DNA of 64,000 nucleotides, taken from NCBI GenBank assembly GCA_031761405.1, contig JASEVX010000008.1:70001717-70065716 (forward strand), in the 5' to 3' direction. The stretch is from Serripes groenlandicus (Eukaryota > Mollusca > Bivalvia > Cardiida > Cardiidae). Positions 25,131 to 35,998 of this stretch are shown piece after piece; position 1 is the first letter of the stretch, and each line of letters opens with the position of its first letter. The notes below the pieces were generated by a model. It saw nothing but the letters and a program-made list of their open reading frames with translations, was not told the DNA's origin and did not search any database. The translations under genes were made by a program, and so were the position numbers.

Positions 25131-27149
25131 AGTACGAAGTACAGGAGAGCTTATGTGTTACCCCCGGCGTCGGCACCGTCGGCACCGTCGGCGGTGGCGT
25201 AGACACCTAGGTTTAAGGTTTGTGTTTAAGGTTTTAATTTGGGTTTTAAGGGTTTATACCTTTAGGAACCATTTGTCATCCATCTACGCACACCACTACA
25301 CCCGTCCTGACCCTGGGTGAAGGTCAAGATCATTTCTACTTGGTTCTACTTGGTTCAGTTACAAGGTTTAAGGTTTGCGTTTAACGTTTAACATATCACT
25401 CTGCATTCACTATTATGACATTGATTGCTTTCATATTTAGTTTATACATTTAGGAACTATTGGTCATCCACCTACGCACACCACTACACCCGTTCTGACC
25501 CTGGGTCAAGGTCAAGGTCATTTCTACTTGGTTCAGTTACAAGGTTTAAGGTTTGCGTTTAACGTTTAACATATCACTCTGCAGTCACTATTATGACATT
25601 GATTGCTTTCATATTTAGTTTATACATTTAGGAACTATTGGTCATCCATCTGCGCACACCACTACACCCGTCCTGCACCTGGGTCAAGGTCAAGGTCATT
25701 TCTACTTGGTTCAGTTACAAGGTTTAAGGTTTGCGTTTAACGTTTAACATATCACTCTGCATTCACTATTATGACATTGATTGCTTTCATATTTAGTTTA
25801 TACATTTAGGAACTATTGGTCCATCTACGCACCCCACTACACCCGTCCTGACCCTGGGTCAAGGTCAAGTTATATCAGAGTTATTGCCCCTTTTCTGTCA
25901 AAAAATCTAACTTTTTCGTCACGTTTTCAAATAACTTTTTTTCTACTCAAAGGATTAGATTGAAACTTCTGACAAATGTTTATATCAATGTGTGTGATTG
26001 GTTCACAAAAGGGGGATAATCCAAATAATTTTATATCAGAGTTATTGCCCCTTTTCTGTCAAAAAATTAAATTTTCAAATAACTTTTTTTCTACCCGAAG
26101 GATTGGATTGAAACTTCTGACAAATGTTACTTTTTTTTTTATTCGACGTCTGTCTGTCTATTTTTTTTTTTATCCGCCGTCTGTCTGTCTGTCTGTCCGT
26201 CACACTTTTTTCGTCATGTTTTCAAATAACTTTTGTTCTACTCAAAGGATTAGATTGAAACTTCTGACAAATGTTTTTATCAATGTGTGTGATTGGTTCA
26301 CAAAAGGGCGATAATCCAAATAATTTTATATCGGAGTTATTGCCCCTTTTCTGTCAAAAATTTAAATTTTCAAATAACTTTTTTTCTACTCAAAGGATTA
26401 GATTGAAACTTCTGACAAATGTTTTTATCAATGTGTGTGATTGGTTCACAAAAGGGCGATAATCCAAATAATTTTATATCAGAGTTATTGCCCCTTTTCT
26501 GTCAAAAATTTAAATTTTCAAATAACTTTTTTTCTACTCAAAGGATTGGATTGAAACTTCTGACAAATGTTTATATCAATGTGTATGATGGGTTCACAAA
26601 AAGGGGGATAATGCAAATATTTTTATATCGGAGTTATTGGCCCTTTTCTGTCAAAAATTTAATCTACTCAAAGGATTGGATTGAAACTTCTGACAAATGT
26701 TTATATCAATGTGTATGATGGGTTCACAAAAGGGGGATAATCCAAATATTTTTATATCAGAGTTATTGCCCCTTTTCTGTCAAATATTCAAATTACTTTT
26801 ATTCTTCTCAAAGGATTGAATTGAAACTTCTGACAAATGTTTATATCAATTGTTGTGATGGGTTCACAAAAGGGGGATAATCCAAATATTTTTTATATCA
26901 GAGTTATTGCCCCTTTTCTATCAAAAATTAAAATTTTCTGACAAGGCGCCGGCAGGTGACACACGTGCTCCGGGGAGCACTCTATTCTAGTTGAACTTAG
27001 AATTTTTGTCAAAAGTATTGAAAAGGTGTATTATCTTGCAATAGGTGATACTGTGCGACTTTACCTAATACTTTAACTGTTCTGAAGTAGGCCCTGATAT
27101 ACGATGGCCCTGATAGGCGAGCTATATTGTCCTCCGACAACTCTTGTTT
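25131..27149 (+). mobile_element. HINE-like element with two different satellite cores (family D)
   Basis: The head is TTAGCTCGCCAGTACGAAGT; the tail is TAGGCGAGCTATATTG, a TTGTCCTCCGACAA hairpin and CTCTTGTTT, so TAGCTCGCC and GGCGAGCTA form the inverted pair. The core first has three to four units of ~178 bp (25,250-25,870; GGGTCAAGGTCAAGGTCA), then about seven units of ~148 bp (25,880-26,940; TTGAAACTTCTGACAAATG). A second, internal tail (GTGCTCCGGGGAGCAC, TCTATTCTAGTT) ends at 26,992. The element is inserted in a T run of the 45-bp array. Confidence 0.8.
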
Positions 27150-27610
27150 AATAGGTTCGGCAGTGTGTCTATACAGATTTTTGAATTCATTTTTATTACA
27201 GGTTCGGCAGTGTGTCTATACAGATTTGAATTTAATTTTGTTTCTACCAGTTCGACAGATTGTCTAAACAGATTTGAGTGTCATTTTACTACAGGTTCGA
27301 CTTCATGTCAAAAGAAGTCTTTACCGATTTAGGTCTCAACACGTGTAGTCTCTCAGTCTTTAATATTCGTTGAAAACTATCTATATAGATCTAAGAGGAC
27401 ACAAGTTACTTGTTAGTCTTTTTAAAATGCGTGTATATATATATATTTGAATTTGATTTCTCTATAGGTTTGACAGAGTGTCTTTACAGATTTAGATCTC
27501 ACCTCGGATAGTCTCTTTAACATTAGATGAAAACTGTCCATACATATTTTGAGGGACACTAGTTACTCGCTATATATTAATGCGTGTCTATACAGATTTG
27601 AATTTGATAA

Positions 27611-27906
27611 TTATACACCCAGATACATAGTATAATGGGGGCTATATAGGAATCACACTTGTCGGTCGGTTTGTCGGTCCGTTGGTCTGTGGATATTTCT
27701 TGGGAACACTATTTCTCAGCAACCCTTGTTCAGAATTCAATATAACTTCACAAGAATGATTGATACCAAGCCTAGTTGTTCATATTGTCGGCGTGTTGCA
27801 CTGGAATTATTTTTAAATGAGTTATGGCCCCTTGAATTTCTCATACATATGTATATTGTCAGGCACCAGCTTGGGGTATTCATCACCTTCAGTGATATTT
27901 CTAGTT
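27611..27906 (+). mobile_element. short family-G-type element without tandem core
   Basis: It starts TTATACACCCAGATACATAG with ATGGGGGCTATATAGG, has a GTCGGTCGG tract, and ends GGGGTATTCATCACCTTCAG then TGATATTTCTAGTT with an ATCAC/GTGAT hairpin. Only about 300 bp long, it may represent the ends with a single spacer unit. Confidence 0.7.
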
Positions 27907-28300
27907 CTTCATGATTGACTGATATATAGGCAATATTTAGATCAAAAAGAAGTATATAAAGATTCAGATCTCCCCTTGGGTAGCCACTTGGTCTATAATA
28001 TTAGATAAAAACTGTTTTTACAGATCTCAAGGGACACTAGTAACTCGCTAGATATTAATGCATGTCTATACATATTTGAATTTCGTTTTTCTACCAGTGC
28101 GACGGTGTGTCTATACAAAGTTGTATATTTCATTTTACGACCGGTTCGACAGTGTGTCTTTATAGATTTGAATTTGATTTTTCTACTAGGTAGACAGTGT
28201 TTCATAATACAGATTTAAATTTCATTTACTACAGGTTCGACAGTTTGTCTATACAGATTTGAATTTCATTTTACTACAGGTTCGATATCATGTCAAAAGA

Positions 28301-29442
28301 AGTCTTTACCGATTTAGATCTCACATTGGGTAGCTTCTTGGTCAATAAGCACAGCTATATTTCACATTTTGAAGCACTATGTTCTATAGAGTATGTAAAG
28401 GATTTTTTTTTGTAATTCCAGAAATAGGTTTCATTGAAATTATAGTCGGCGCATCCACACATATCGGTGGATAATGTAAATGATGTGGAAAATCACGTAT
28501 ACATCAGATGAGTATAGGTATATAAATAAACTATATATGACTGTTTTCACAATAGGGTACTTTGTCGGATACTATCAAGTTTTATCAGAATAAAATGATT
28601 TTCAAACAGACAGACAGACAGTCAGAAAGAGAGAGAGAGAAACACACACACAGATAAACAGAGACATATAGACATAGGGAGAGAGACACACACTCTATCA
28701 AGATAGAGAGAGACAGCTTGATAAAGAGTACCCTTTCACTAACATACACTTAGACCTGTGATCTTCAAGTTGGTTTTGCTTAGAGAGTTTGGAGTTACTA
28801 GGTCAAAGGTCAAGGTCACTGTAAAGAAACAGTTAATGAAGTGTGTGTGAAAGCTAGCATTTACCCTTATAACTTACATACGCCTAGGCCTATGATCTTT
28901 AAACTTCATATGGACATACATCATAGCAAGTTGGTGATGCCTAGAGAGTTTGGTGTCAATAGGTCAAAGTACAAGTTCACTGTGACCTTCAATACAGAAA
29001 CATTCCTTGCTTTAAAACTAATGATTGCTTAGGCCTATGACCCTGAAACTTAGTTTGGGTGATGGTCATGATCAGCACTTGACTCAAACAGGTCATGGGA
29101 TCATAAGGTCAAAGGTCAAGGTCACTTTGACCTTTAACGAAAAAAAACACTACTTTTTGCAATAACTTTGAACTAGTTGCATATGGTTAAAGGTTTGCGT
29201 GCAACTACATTAAGAGTCCAAATCTTGGTAACTACTTGATGCATTCCATTGAAACATTATACAACCCTTCCCAACCATCACACCTATGAAAATAATCAAG
29301 TTAAATAACTCTATCCTGCATATAATGCAAATTATCACCCTTTAAGACATTGTGGTTAATGTTTAGCATGCAACTACATTATCTCGGTAATCAAATAAGT
29401 GGTGGAATAGTCGAGCATGCTGTCCTCCGACAGCTCTTGTTT
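28301..29442 (+). mobile_element. remnant element with AGGTCA-rich core and a HINE-type 3' end
   Basis: The 3' end is GTCGAGCATGCTGTCCTCCG followed by ACAGCTCTTGTTTT, with the hairpin GCTGTCCTCCGACAGC. The interior has two to three diverged units with TTAGAGAGTTTGG and AGGTCAAAGGTCAAGGTCA (about 28,800 and 29,105). A CAGA/GA/CA microsatellite fills 28,600-28,720. No matching 5' head (expected AGCTCGAC) is visible, so the left boundary is uncertain. Confidence 0.55.
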
Positions 29443-29899
29443 TACTAGCAAATAATAATTCAGAGTTCTAGATAAGGGGCATATTGCTTGTTCTAATATC
29501 CTTTTTTGACCCTCTAACCCTATGTTGTTTGTCCTCTATTGAGTACCCACCACATAGGGTTTGCTTTAATAATGAGAGAGAAATTGTGGGAAAAGAGCTT
29601 AATACCCCTCCTTATCTGGACCTCTTGAGTCATGAAACGTGATGGAGAAGGTAGACATTGCTAATCAGGAGCTGTGTCTCACTTTTCTACAATGATTAAC
29701 AAAAAATGCATTGTTTTCACATTTAAATGACTTGAAACACTTCTTCAATTAAAGAATTTACTCTTACCACCATTCAAGACTTCATTGATAAACATGAAAT
29801 GAATACGCCATTATAAATTACTATCAGTTTGCAATTCAAAATGGAAACTTTATTCAACTGCTAACAAATTTTCATTAAATACATATTCTTTTTATAGGG
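29443..29899. other. non-coding stretch without a recognisable gene
   Basis: AT-rich unique-looking DNA, with no supported frame or repeat. Confidence 0.4.
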
Positions 29900-29985
29900 G
29901 TTTTGCGCCATTTTCAACATTATTTCAGTTATATCAAGGTGGGATCCATGATGTTAACCACTCGGCTATGGCAGATTCCCTATTG
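29900..29985 (-). mobile_element. short, internally deleted tRNA-derived SINE
   Basis: On the minus strand CATAGCCGAGTGGTTAACAT resembles the A box of Leu/Ser tRNAs. After about 35 bp comes TTGAAAATGGCGCAAAACCC, which matches the SINE 3' module GAAAACGGCGTTAAA at about 40,185. The expected B box is missing. Confidence 0.5.
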
Positions 29986-30049
29986 TAACATGTATAATTA
30001 ATGAAACCATTATTCAGAAGCGAGGATTAACTGGATGTTAAATAACAAC

Positions 30050-30290
30050 ATTGACATCTAGGGCAATGAGTAAGGTCTGTCAATGCGACAAGCCTCATTC
30101 ATGATCTACCACCATTAAGCAAACAATCTATGTGGAACAGCAGCCAGTTACTTGGAATGTCTGATATGTGGAGTACTGGTGTGAGACCTACCCAGGAAAT
30201 CCATGGGTAGGTGAACTGGCTTTTATGATATGACTGAAAGATTTTTGAAACCAACATTAATTTTATCTCTAATCAATTCATCATTACATT
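30050..30290 (+). mobile_element. diverged SINE-like copy
   Basis: It shares with 40,040-40,200 the ordered segments CCAGTT(A/G)CTTGGAA, GTAGGT(G)AACTGGC, GATATGACT and a GAAACCAACATTAA-like end. The 5' tRNA-like part cannot be recognised. Confidence 0.45.
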
Positions 30291-30582
30291 CTGGCTAAGC
30301 TGCACACCCTGTACACACAATTCTTTACCTAGGGCTCAAATGAGTTTTTGTAAACAGCTATTATTAAAATTACTTTCGGATTTTAAACTTTAAATACATT
30401 TAAGCAAATATATATATATATATGATTTTGAGTTAAATTACTTAAAAGCCTGTTGGACTTTAATGTCTTGTACAAATCAAAATTTTAAGTATGAATGATA
30501 CTAGTTTGACCTGTCAAACAATAGAATTGGATCAACCCAGGTACTTAACAATTTTGTGTCAAAGTGTTAACATCTTGCTTTA

Positions 30583-30681
30583 ATTTTTAGCTTGACTTTT
30601 CGAAGTAAAGTCAAGCCATAGTGTAGTAGGCATTCCTTGTCCGGAGCGTAAATCCCAAAGCATTAAACTTACATAAATGAT
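30583..30681 (+). mobile_element. isolated 5' head of a HINE-like element
   Basis: TTTTTAGCTTGACTTTTCGA followed by AGTAAAGTCAAGCC forms a strong hairpin (GCTTGACTTT / AAAGTCAAGC), then CCTTGTCCGGAGCG. It ends where the next family-A head begins; no core or 3' end of its own is visible. Confidence 0.6.
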
Positions 30682-31569
30682 TATCTCACCTGAGCCAAAG
30701 GCTCAAGGTGATCTATTCTATTTTATTCTAATCACTCAGTGACTCTCTGTCCGTCGTCCTTCATTATATTTTAGCTTTAACAATCAGCTACTTATTAACC
30801 ACAGGACCAATTTCAATCAAACTTCACAGAAATGTTCCTTTGGTGGTCCTCTTTCAAAATTGTTCAAAGATTTAAATTCCTTTGAGAAATTTGGTTGCCG
30901 CGGCATCAGAAAGGGGACAAAATGTCCTTACTTTAAAATTCTTCTCTGAATCTGCTTGTCAGATTCCAATATAATTTGGTAGAAACTTATCCTTGAATGA
31001 CCCTACAAATGACCCTACAAAATTTGTAAAAGCCATATTGATTGGTTGAAAAACATGGCAGCCAGTGCTTGGATGATTTTTAAGATTATATCATAAAAAT
31101 CTTACTTCATTGGCCCTCTGCTCTAATTTCTTCAAGCCATATTAATTGTGTATAAAATTATAGAAACTAGGAGTCATCGCACATTCACTTTTAGCTTCAA
31201 ATGATGACTCCTACAATTCCATTGGACCAATTTCAACTTCATTTTACAGGAATGATACTTTGTTGATCCTCTTTCAAAATTGTTCAAAGACATACATTCA
31301 GTGTAGAACTTTGGTTACTGCAGCATCACAAAGTGAGAAAAAAATGCCCAAACTTGAACATTCTTCTCCTGCAAAATCCGCTAGTCCGTTTCCAAGATAA
31401 TTGGATAGAAATGTTCCTTGAATGACCCTCTACAATAATTGTTCAAGCCATATTGGTTGGTTGAAAAACAGGGCAGCAAGGTGGCATAAGAAAATAACAT
31501 TGCAGATAAATATTTGCTACTATACTTTCACTCGGGTGATCGATTTAGGGCGATCTTGGCGCTCTTGTT
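30682..31569 (+). mobile_element. family-A element, diverged copy (A4)
   Basis: The head is TTATCTCACCTGAGCCAAAG with GCTCAAGGTGATC. The core has about four diverged ~180-bp units (TTGATTGGTTGAAAAACATG). The tail is CTCGGGTGATCGATTTAGGG with GCGCTCTTGTTATT, its 3' hairpin largely decayed. Confidence 0.65.
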
Positions 31570-31639
31570 ATTAAAAAAAAAAGTGTCTGAAACATAATTC
31601 CTAATTATTGATTCGCTGCATGGTCCAAGAGCCAAAATA

Positions 31640-31792
31640 ACTTTTGCCTGTTTTAAATTCTAATTGATCTCGGTACATGTAATAGGTTAGGAAAAATACC
31701 TTGCCTATAACCAATGAGACATGACCAGGGATCAAACATGAGACGCCTAGTTATAGATCCCTGATGCTAACCACTTTGCAAGGCTGGATTCC
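31640..31792 (-). mobile_element. tRNA-derived SINE
   Basis: On the minus strand GCAAAGTGGTTAGCATCAGG resembles a Leu/Ser-type A-box region, and about 30 bases later TGTTTGATCCCTGG is a good B box (GTTTGATCCC). The spacing fits a tRNA-derived RNA polymerase III promoter. The body continues into ATTGGTTATAGGCAAGG; the 3' end is not clear. Confidence 0.5.
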
Positions 31793-32109
31793 TTTCATGA
31801 GAGGAAAGGGACAAGGTTCCAGATATTTTCTAATACAGACTTGCCCTCCATTTCCTTTGTGGAATGTATGATTTGTGTGTGAATTAACTCCATGCCTAAT
31901 AAGCTATATTTAGATTTCTTTTGAAATGGAAATATCTGAAAAAGTTATATAGCTCAAAAGAGTTGAAATCATTGTGTATTGGAAGACATTTTTTATGATA
32001 AACGGTGTTTAAAAGCTTTCAGGTGCAGTGGCATCTTGTAATTGAAGGTTTTTAAGCTTTATAATAAAAAAAATACTTGCAGAAGGCTTATTAGTAAATC
32101 TGAAGTGTA
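31793..32109. other. non-coding stretch without a recognisable gene
   Basis: AT-rich, no supported frame or recognisable repeat. Confidence 0.4.
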
Positions 32110-32899
32110 TTTTTAGCATGAAGTGCTCAAGGTGAGTTATTGTGATCGCCTTTTGCCAAGCGTCCGTTGTGCGTTATCCGTCGACATCTTCTCCTCAGTA
32201 ACCAATGGTTCAACTGGGATGAATCTTCACAGAAAGCATCCTCTCAATGACCTCACTAGAATTCTTTCAAATTTGTGGGATCCATGCAGAATTCTGGTTT
32301 CCATGGCAATGAAACGGGACTTGTTTGCATTATATGGCTATAGTAAAAACTTAAAAAATCTTCTCCTCCGTAAGCGTCAGGCCGATTTTCAAATAGTTTT
32401 GTAGAAATGTTCCTTAAGTGACCCACTATCAGATTCCTTCAAGCCATGTTGAACAGTAGAAAATAAGGCTGTCGGGGGGTGCTATTGTGCCTTATGGCTA
32501 TAGTGAACACTTAAAAATCTTCTCCTCCGAAAGCCGTTTTTTTTGCCTTATATGCATTTAGTCAAAATTTTAAAAGAATTTTCTCCTCCGAAAGTGTCTT
32601 GCTGATATTTCAATTTGTAGAAATGATTCTTTGGTGCCCCTCTTACACTCCTTCAAGCCATGTTGTCAAAAAACATGGCCACTAGGGGGGTAGGTCTGTT
32701 TTGCCTTAAATGTGTGGCAGATTTTTGAACAATTTTGTATAAATGTTCCTTGGATGACCCAGATTGACTGTCTTCGAGATTACTTCTAGCCATGGTTATT
32801 GGTATAAAAAAAAGATGGCCACCAGGAGGCAGGGCTGTTTTGCCTTATATGGCTAAAGTGAAAAAAAATTAAATCAGGGGCCATCATAGCCCTCTTGTT
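32110..32899 (+). mobile_element. family-A element (A5)
   Basis: The head is altered (TTTTTAGCATGAAGTGCTCA, then AGGTGAGTTATTGTGATCGC). The core has three to four units. The tail GGGGCCATCATAGCCC and TCTTGTTT has one mismatch in the hairpin and lacks a clear TCAGGTGAGC. Its last T run is also the start of the next head. Confidence 0.7.
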
Positions 32900-32945
32900 T
32901 TTAGCTCACCCGAGCTTTGCTCAAGGCGAGTTATTGTGATAAAAT
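32899..32945 (+). mobile_element. truncated family-A head abutting the tail of A5
   Basis: TTTTTAGCTCACCCGAGCTT with TGCTCAAGGCGAGTTATTG follows directly on the A5 terminus and stops after GTGATAAAATCC. The junction is tail-to-head with shared T residues. No core or tail follows. Confidence 0.65.
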
Positions 32946-33134
32946 CCACTTTGCCATCTTTGAATTTATATTAGTGATTTCCTGTGTACAAACAGTGTAT
33001 AAAGCTTAGAAACAGTCTATGATGAAATGATTTCACATTTAATAGTTCTCTTTGTCTAAAAAAAATAAAATAATTATACACAAAAACTGTGCTTACCGAG
33101 GTTAGGCCAGCATCCACAAATGATTCCACTCACT
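32946..33134. other. short non-repetitive spacer between family-A copies
   Basis: AT-rich, nothing recognised. Confidence 0.4.
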
Positions 33135-34042
33135 TTTTAGCTCACCTGAGCTTTGCTCAAGGTGAGTTATTGTGATCGCCTTTTGTGCGTCGTGCGTCAA
33201 CTTCTTCTCGTCAGTAACCAGTGGGTCAATTTGGATGAAACTTCACAGAAAGCATCCTCTCAATGACCTCACCAGATTTCCTTAAACATTTTGAGATCCA
33301 TGCATAATTATGGTTTCCATGGCAACGAAATGAAAAAAACTTCAAAATTCTTCTTCTCCCAAACTGGTTGCCAGATTTTCAAATAATTTTGTAGAAATGT
33401 TCCTTGGATGACCCTTTATCAGATTCCTTCAAGCCATGTTGATTGGTCAAAAAACATGGCCGCCAGTGGGCAGGGCTATTTTGCATTATATGGCTATAGT
33501 GAAAACTTAAAAAATCTTCTCCTCCCAAACTGGTTGCCAGATTTTCAAATAATTTTGTAGAAATGTTCCTTGGATGACCCTCTATCAGATTCCTTCAATC
33601 CAAGTTGATTGGTCGAAAAACATAGCCGCCAGGGGGGCGGGGCTATTTTGCCTTATATTGCTCTAGTGAAAACTTAAAAAATCTTCTTCTCCGAAAGAGT
33701 TCGGCCGATTTTCAAATAATTTTGTAGATATGTTCCTTGGATGACCCTCTATTAGATTCCTTCAAGCCATGTTGATTGGTCAAAAAACATGGCCGCCAGT
33801 GGGCAGGGCTATTTTGCATTATATGGCTATAGTGAAAACTTAAAAAATCTTCTCCTCCAAAAGTGTCTGGCCGATTTTCAAATAATTTTGTAGAAATGTT
33901 CCAAGGGTGACCTTCTATCAGATTCCTTCAAGCCAAGTTGATTGGTCAGAAACTATGGCTGCCAGGGGGCGGGGCTTATATAGCTAAAGTGAAAAAATAA
34001 TAATCAGGTGAGCGATTCCAGGGCCATCATGGCCCTCTTGTT
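33135..34042 (+). mobile_element. family-A element, well preserved (A7)
   Basis: The head TTTTTAGCTCACCTGAGC and the tail TCAGGTGAGCGATTCC, GGGCCATCATGGCCC, CTCTTGTT are intact. The core has four ~180-bp units with CAAATAATTTTGTAGAAATG and ACATGGCCGCCAG. Head and tail agree closely with A8 and A1, suggesting comparatively recent spread. Confidence 0.8.
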
Positions 34043-34065
34043 ATTATAGTTCTCATCAAATCTTC

Positions 34066-34200
34066 ATTAACCCTTTCCCTCATATAGACGCTCTCTGATG
34101 CCTCTGCAGCAGACAGCTTTTTGAAAACATAGTGACAAAAGAAGAAATTGCTCAAAATGAGCAATTTCTCCTTTTGCCACAATGTTTTCCTCTCTTAGTC
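34066..34200. mobile_element. foldback MITE with a 32-bp hairpin
   Basis: It begins TTAACCCTTTCCCTCATATA. Arms at 34,123-34,154 and 34,158-34,189 are near-perfect inverted copies (core AGAAATTGCTCA / TGAGCAATTTCT) around a 3-base loop. The right half is truncated. The TTAA-CCC start suggests a piggyBac-type origin. Confidence 0.7.
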
Positions 34201-34664
34201 ATAGGTTATCCATTCAATTATAGAGATTTTCTATTTTTTGACAAAATATCTTCAAAGTCGTCTTCTGCAGAATTGTCATATGTGGGAAAAAACCATGTTT
34301 TTTTATTTTCCAGACTACAGACATCACACCTCAATTAATATATCTACTAATCAAGCCTCCATACAGCTACAAGTATCATTATGATGAATGAATTATATCA
34401 CTTGATGTGTTATGTGACTCAAATCCAACTGAGTTCAGTCCACAGTTCAGAATGAGGCTACATGCTGTGTCATTGGAGTGAATTCATATGTGACTTGAAT
34501 GTTAAAGATTAGAATTGTGCTGATATTGATTTTTATTCAGCCTGAGAACATGCATTTACAAGAAATGTGAAAGTAAGAAGCAGATAGTGGCTTTCTTTTG
34601 ATTATTTATAAACCAGAGGACATGCAATGATAAGTTTTTCACTTTAACATGCACCACTATGTTG
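34201..34664. other. non-coding stretch without a recognisable gene
   Basis: AT-rich unique-looking DNA between a MITE and the next family-A copy. Confidence 0.4.
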
Positions 34665-35535
34665 TTAGCTCACCTGAGCTTTGCTCAAGGTGAGTTATTG
34701 TGATCGCCTTTTGTCCGGCGTCCGGCGTGCGTCAACTTCTTCTCCTCAGTAACCAGTAGTAACCAGTAGGTCAATTGGGATGAAACTTCACAGAAAGCAT
34801 CCTCTCAATGACCACACCGGATTTCCTTAAAATTTTTGGGATCCATGCAGAATTCTGGTTTCCATGGCAACGAAATGAAAAAAACTTCAAAAATCTTCTT
34901 CTCCCAAACTGGTTGGCAGATTTTTAAATAATATATTTTGTAGAATTCCTTGGATGACCCTCTATCAAATTCCTTCAATTTGAGGGCGGGGCTATTTTGC
35001 CTTATATGGCTATAGTGAAAACTGAAAAAATCTTCTCCGACGAAAGTGTATGGCTTATTTTCAAATAATTTTGTAGAAATGTTCCTTGGATGAACCTCTA
35101 ACAGATTCCTTTAAGCCATGTTGATTGGTTGAAAAACATTTGCCTTATATGGCTATAGTGAAAACTTAAAAAATCTTCTCCTCCGAAATTGTCAGGCCGA
35201 TTTTCAAATAGTTTTGTAGAAATGTTCCTGGATGACCCTCTATCAGATTCCTTCAAGCCAAGTTGATTGATCGAAAAACATGGCCGCCAGGGGGACGGGG
35301 CTATGTTGCCTTATATGGCTATAGTGAAAAATTAAAAAATCTTCTTCTCCGAAAGAGTCAGGCCGATTTTCAAATAATTTTGTAGAAATGTTCCTAGGGT
35401 GACCCTCTATCAGATTCCTTTATGCCAAGTTGATTGGTCAGAAACTATGGCCGCCAGGGGGCGGGGCTTATATAGCTAAAGTGAAAAAAAAAAAAATCAG
35501 GTGAGCGATTTCAGGGCCATCATGGCCCTCTTGTT
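34665..35535 (+). mobile_element. family-A element, well preserved (A8)
   Basis: Intact head and tail as in A7, including GGGCCATCATGGCCC and CTCTTGTT. It carries a short AGTAACCAGT duplication near 34,748 and three to four core units, one shortened. Confidence 0.8.
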
Positions 35536-35998
35536 GATAATAATTACTATTTGCTTGTCTTGATTGGATGATTCTAATAATTACCCGCAACAAAAGCCCT
35601 CTGCTACAGGTATTTGTAAGAATCATTTCTTTGAGATAATAGGAATAAGTACCAACGCTTACAGAGAGAATAGTGGATTGAAATGATTCTGTTGACTACT
35701 ATTTATATGAGATTTTAAGATATAGATTTTTAGATGTATAGATGATCCTTTGTGATCATTCAGTGTCCGGCGCATGTGTGTCATCCATATGTCGTCCATT
35801 CCAATCTTCTCTGAAACTCTCAGTCAAATTTCAACCAAACTTCACGGAAATGTTCCCTTAGGTGACCCTCATCTAAACTTGCTCAAAGATTAAATTTTAT
35901 TTACACGTTTCATGGTATATATCAAAGGGTTCAGTGCAAGGCTATTGTAACTTCCTCCTTTACTTTTTTTTACAGGAGAAGGGGGAAAAAATGTTTTG
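35536..35998. other. non-coding stretch with decayed element core
   Basis: Bases 35,770-35,900 (CCATTCCAATCTTCTCTGAA, TTTCAACCAAACTTCACGGA) resemble family-A-type core. No gene is supported. Confidence 0.4.

Larger units (their letters stand above)
18640..28300 (+). repeat. 45-bp minisatellite array, interrupted by four insertions
   Basis: The unit runs CAGTGTGTCTATACAGATTT, then GAATTTGATTTTTCAATAGG, then TTCGA; neighbouring CAGT(G/A) starts are 45 bp apart (for example 18,911 and 18,956). Because 45 is three times 15, long frames stay open on both strands. Blocks of units alternate with a ~120-bp non-45 module (around TCTTTACCGATTTAGGTCTC and AAGAGGACACTAGTTACTCG) near 18,745, 19,410, 24,140, 24,800, 27,320, 27,490 and 27,960. 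Four elements (19,552; 22,217; 25,131; 27,611) split the array. Confidence 0.85.

Noticed and set aside
30408..30423. (TA)n tract as a promoter TATA box
   Set aside because: It is a short microsatellite with no gene downstream.
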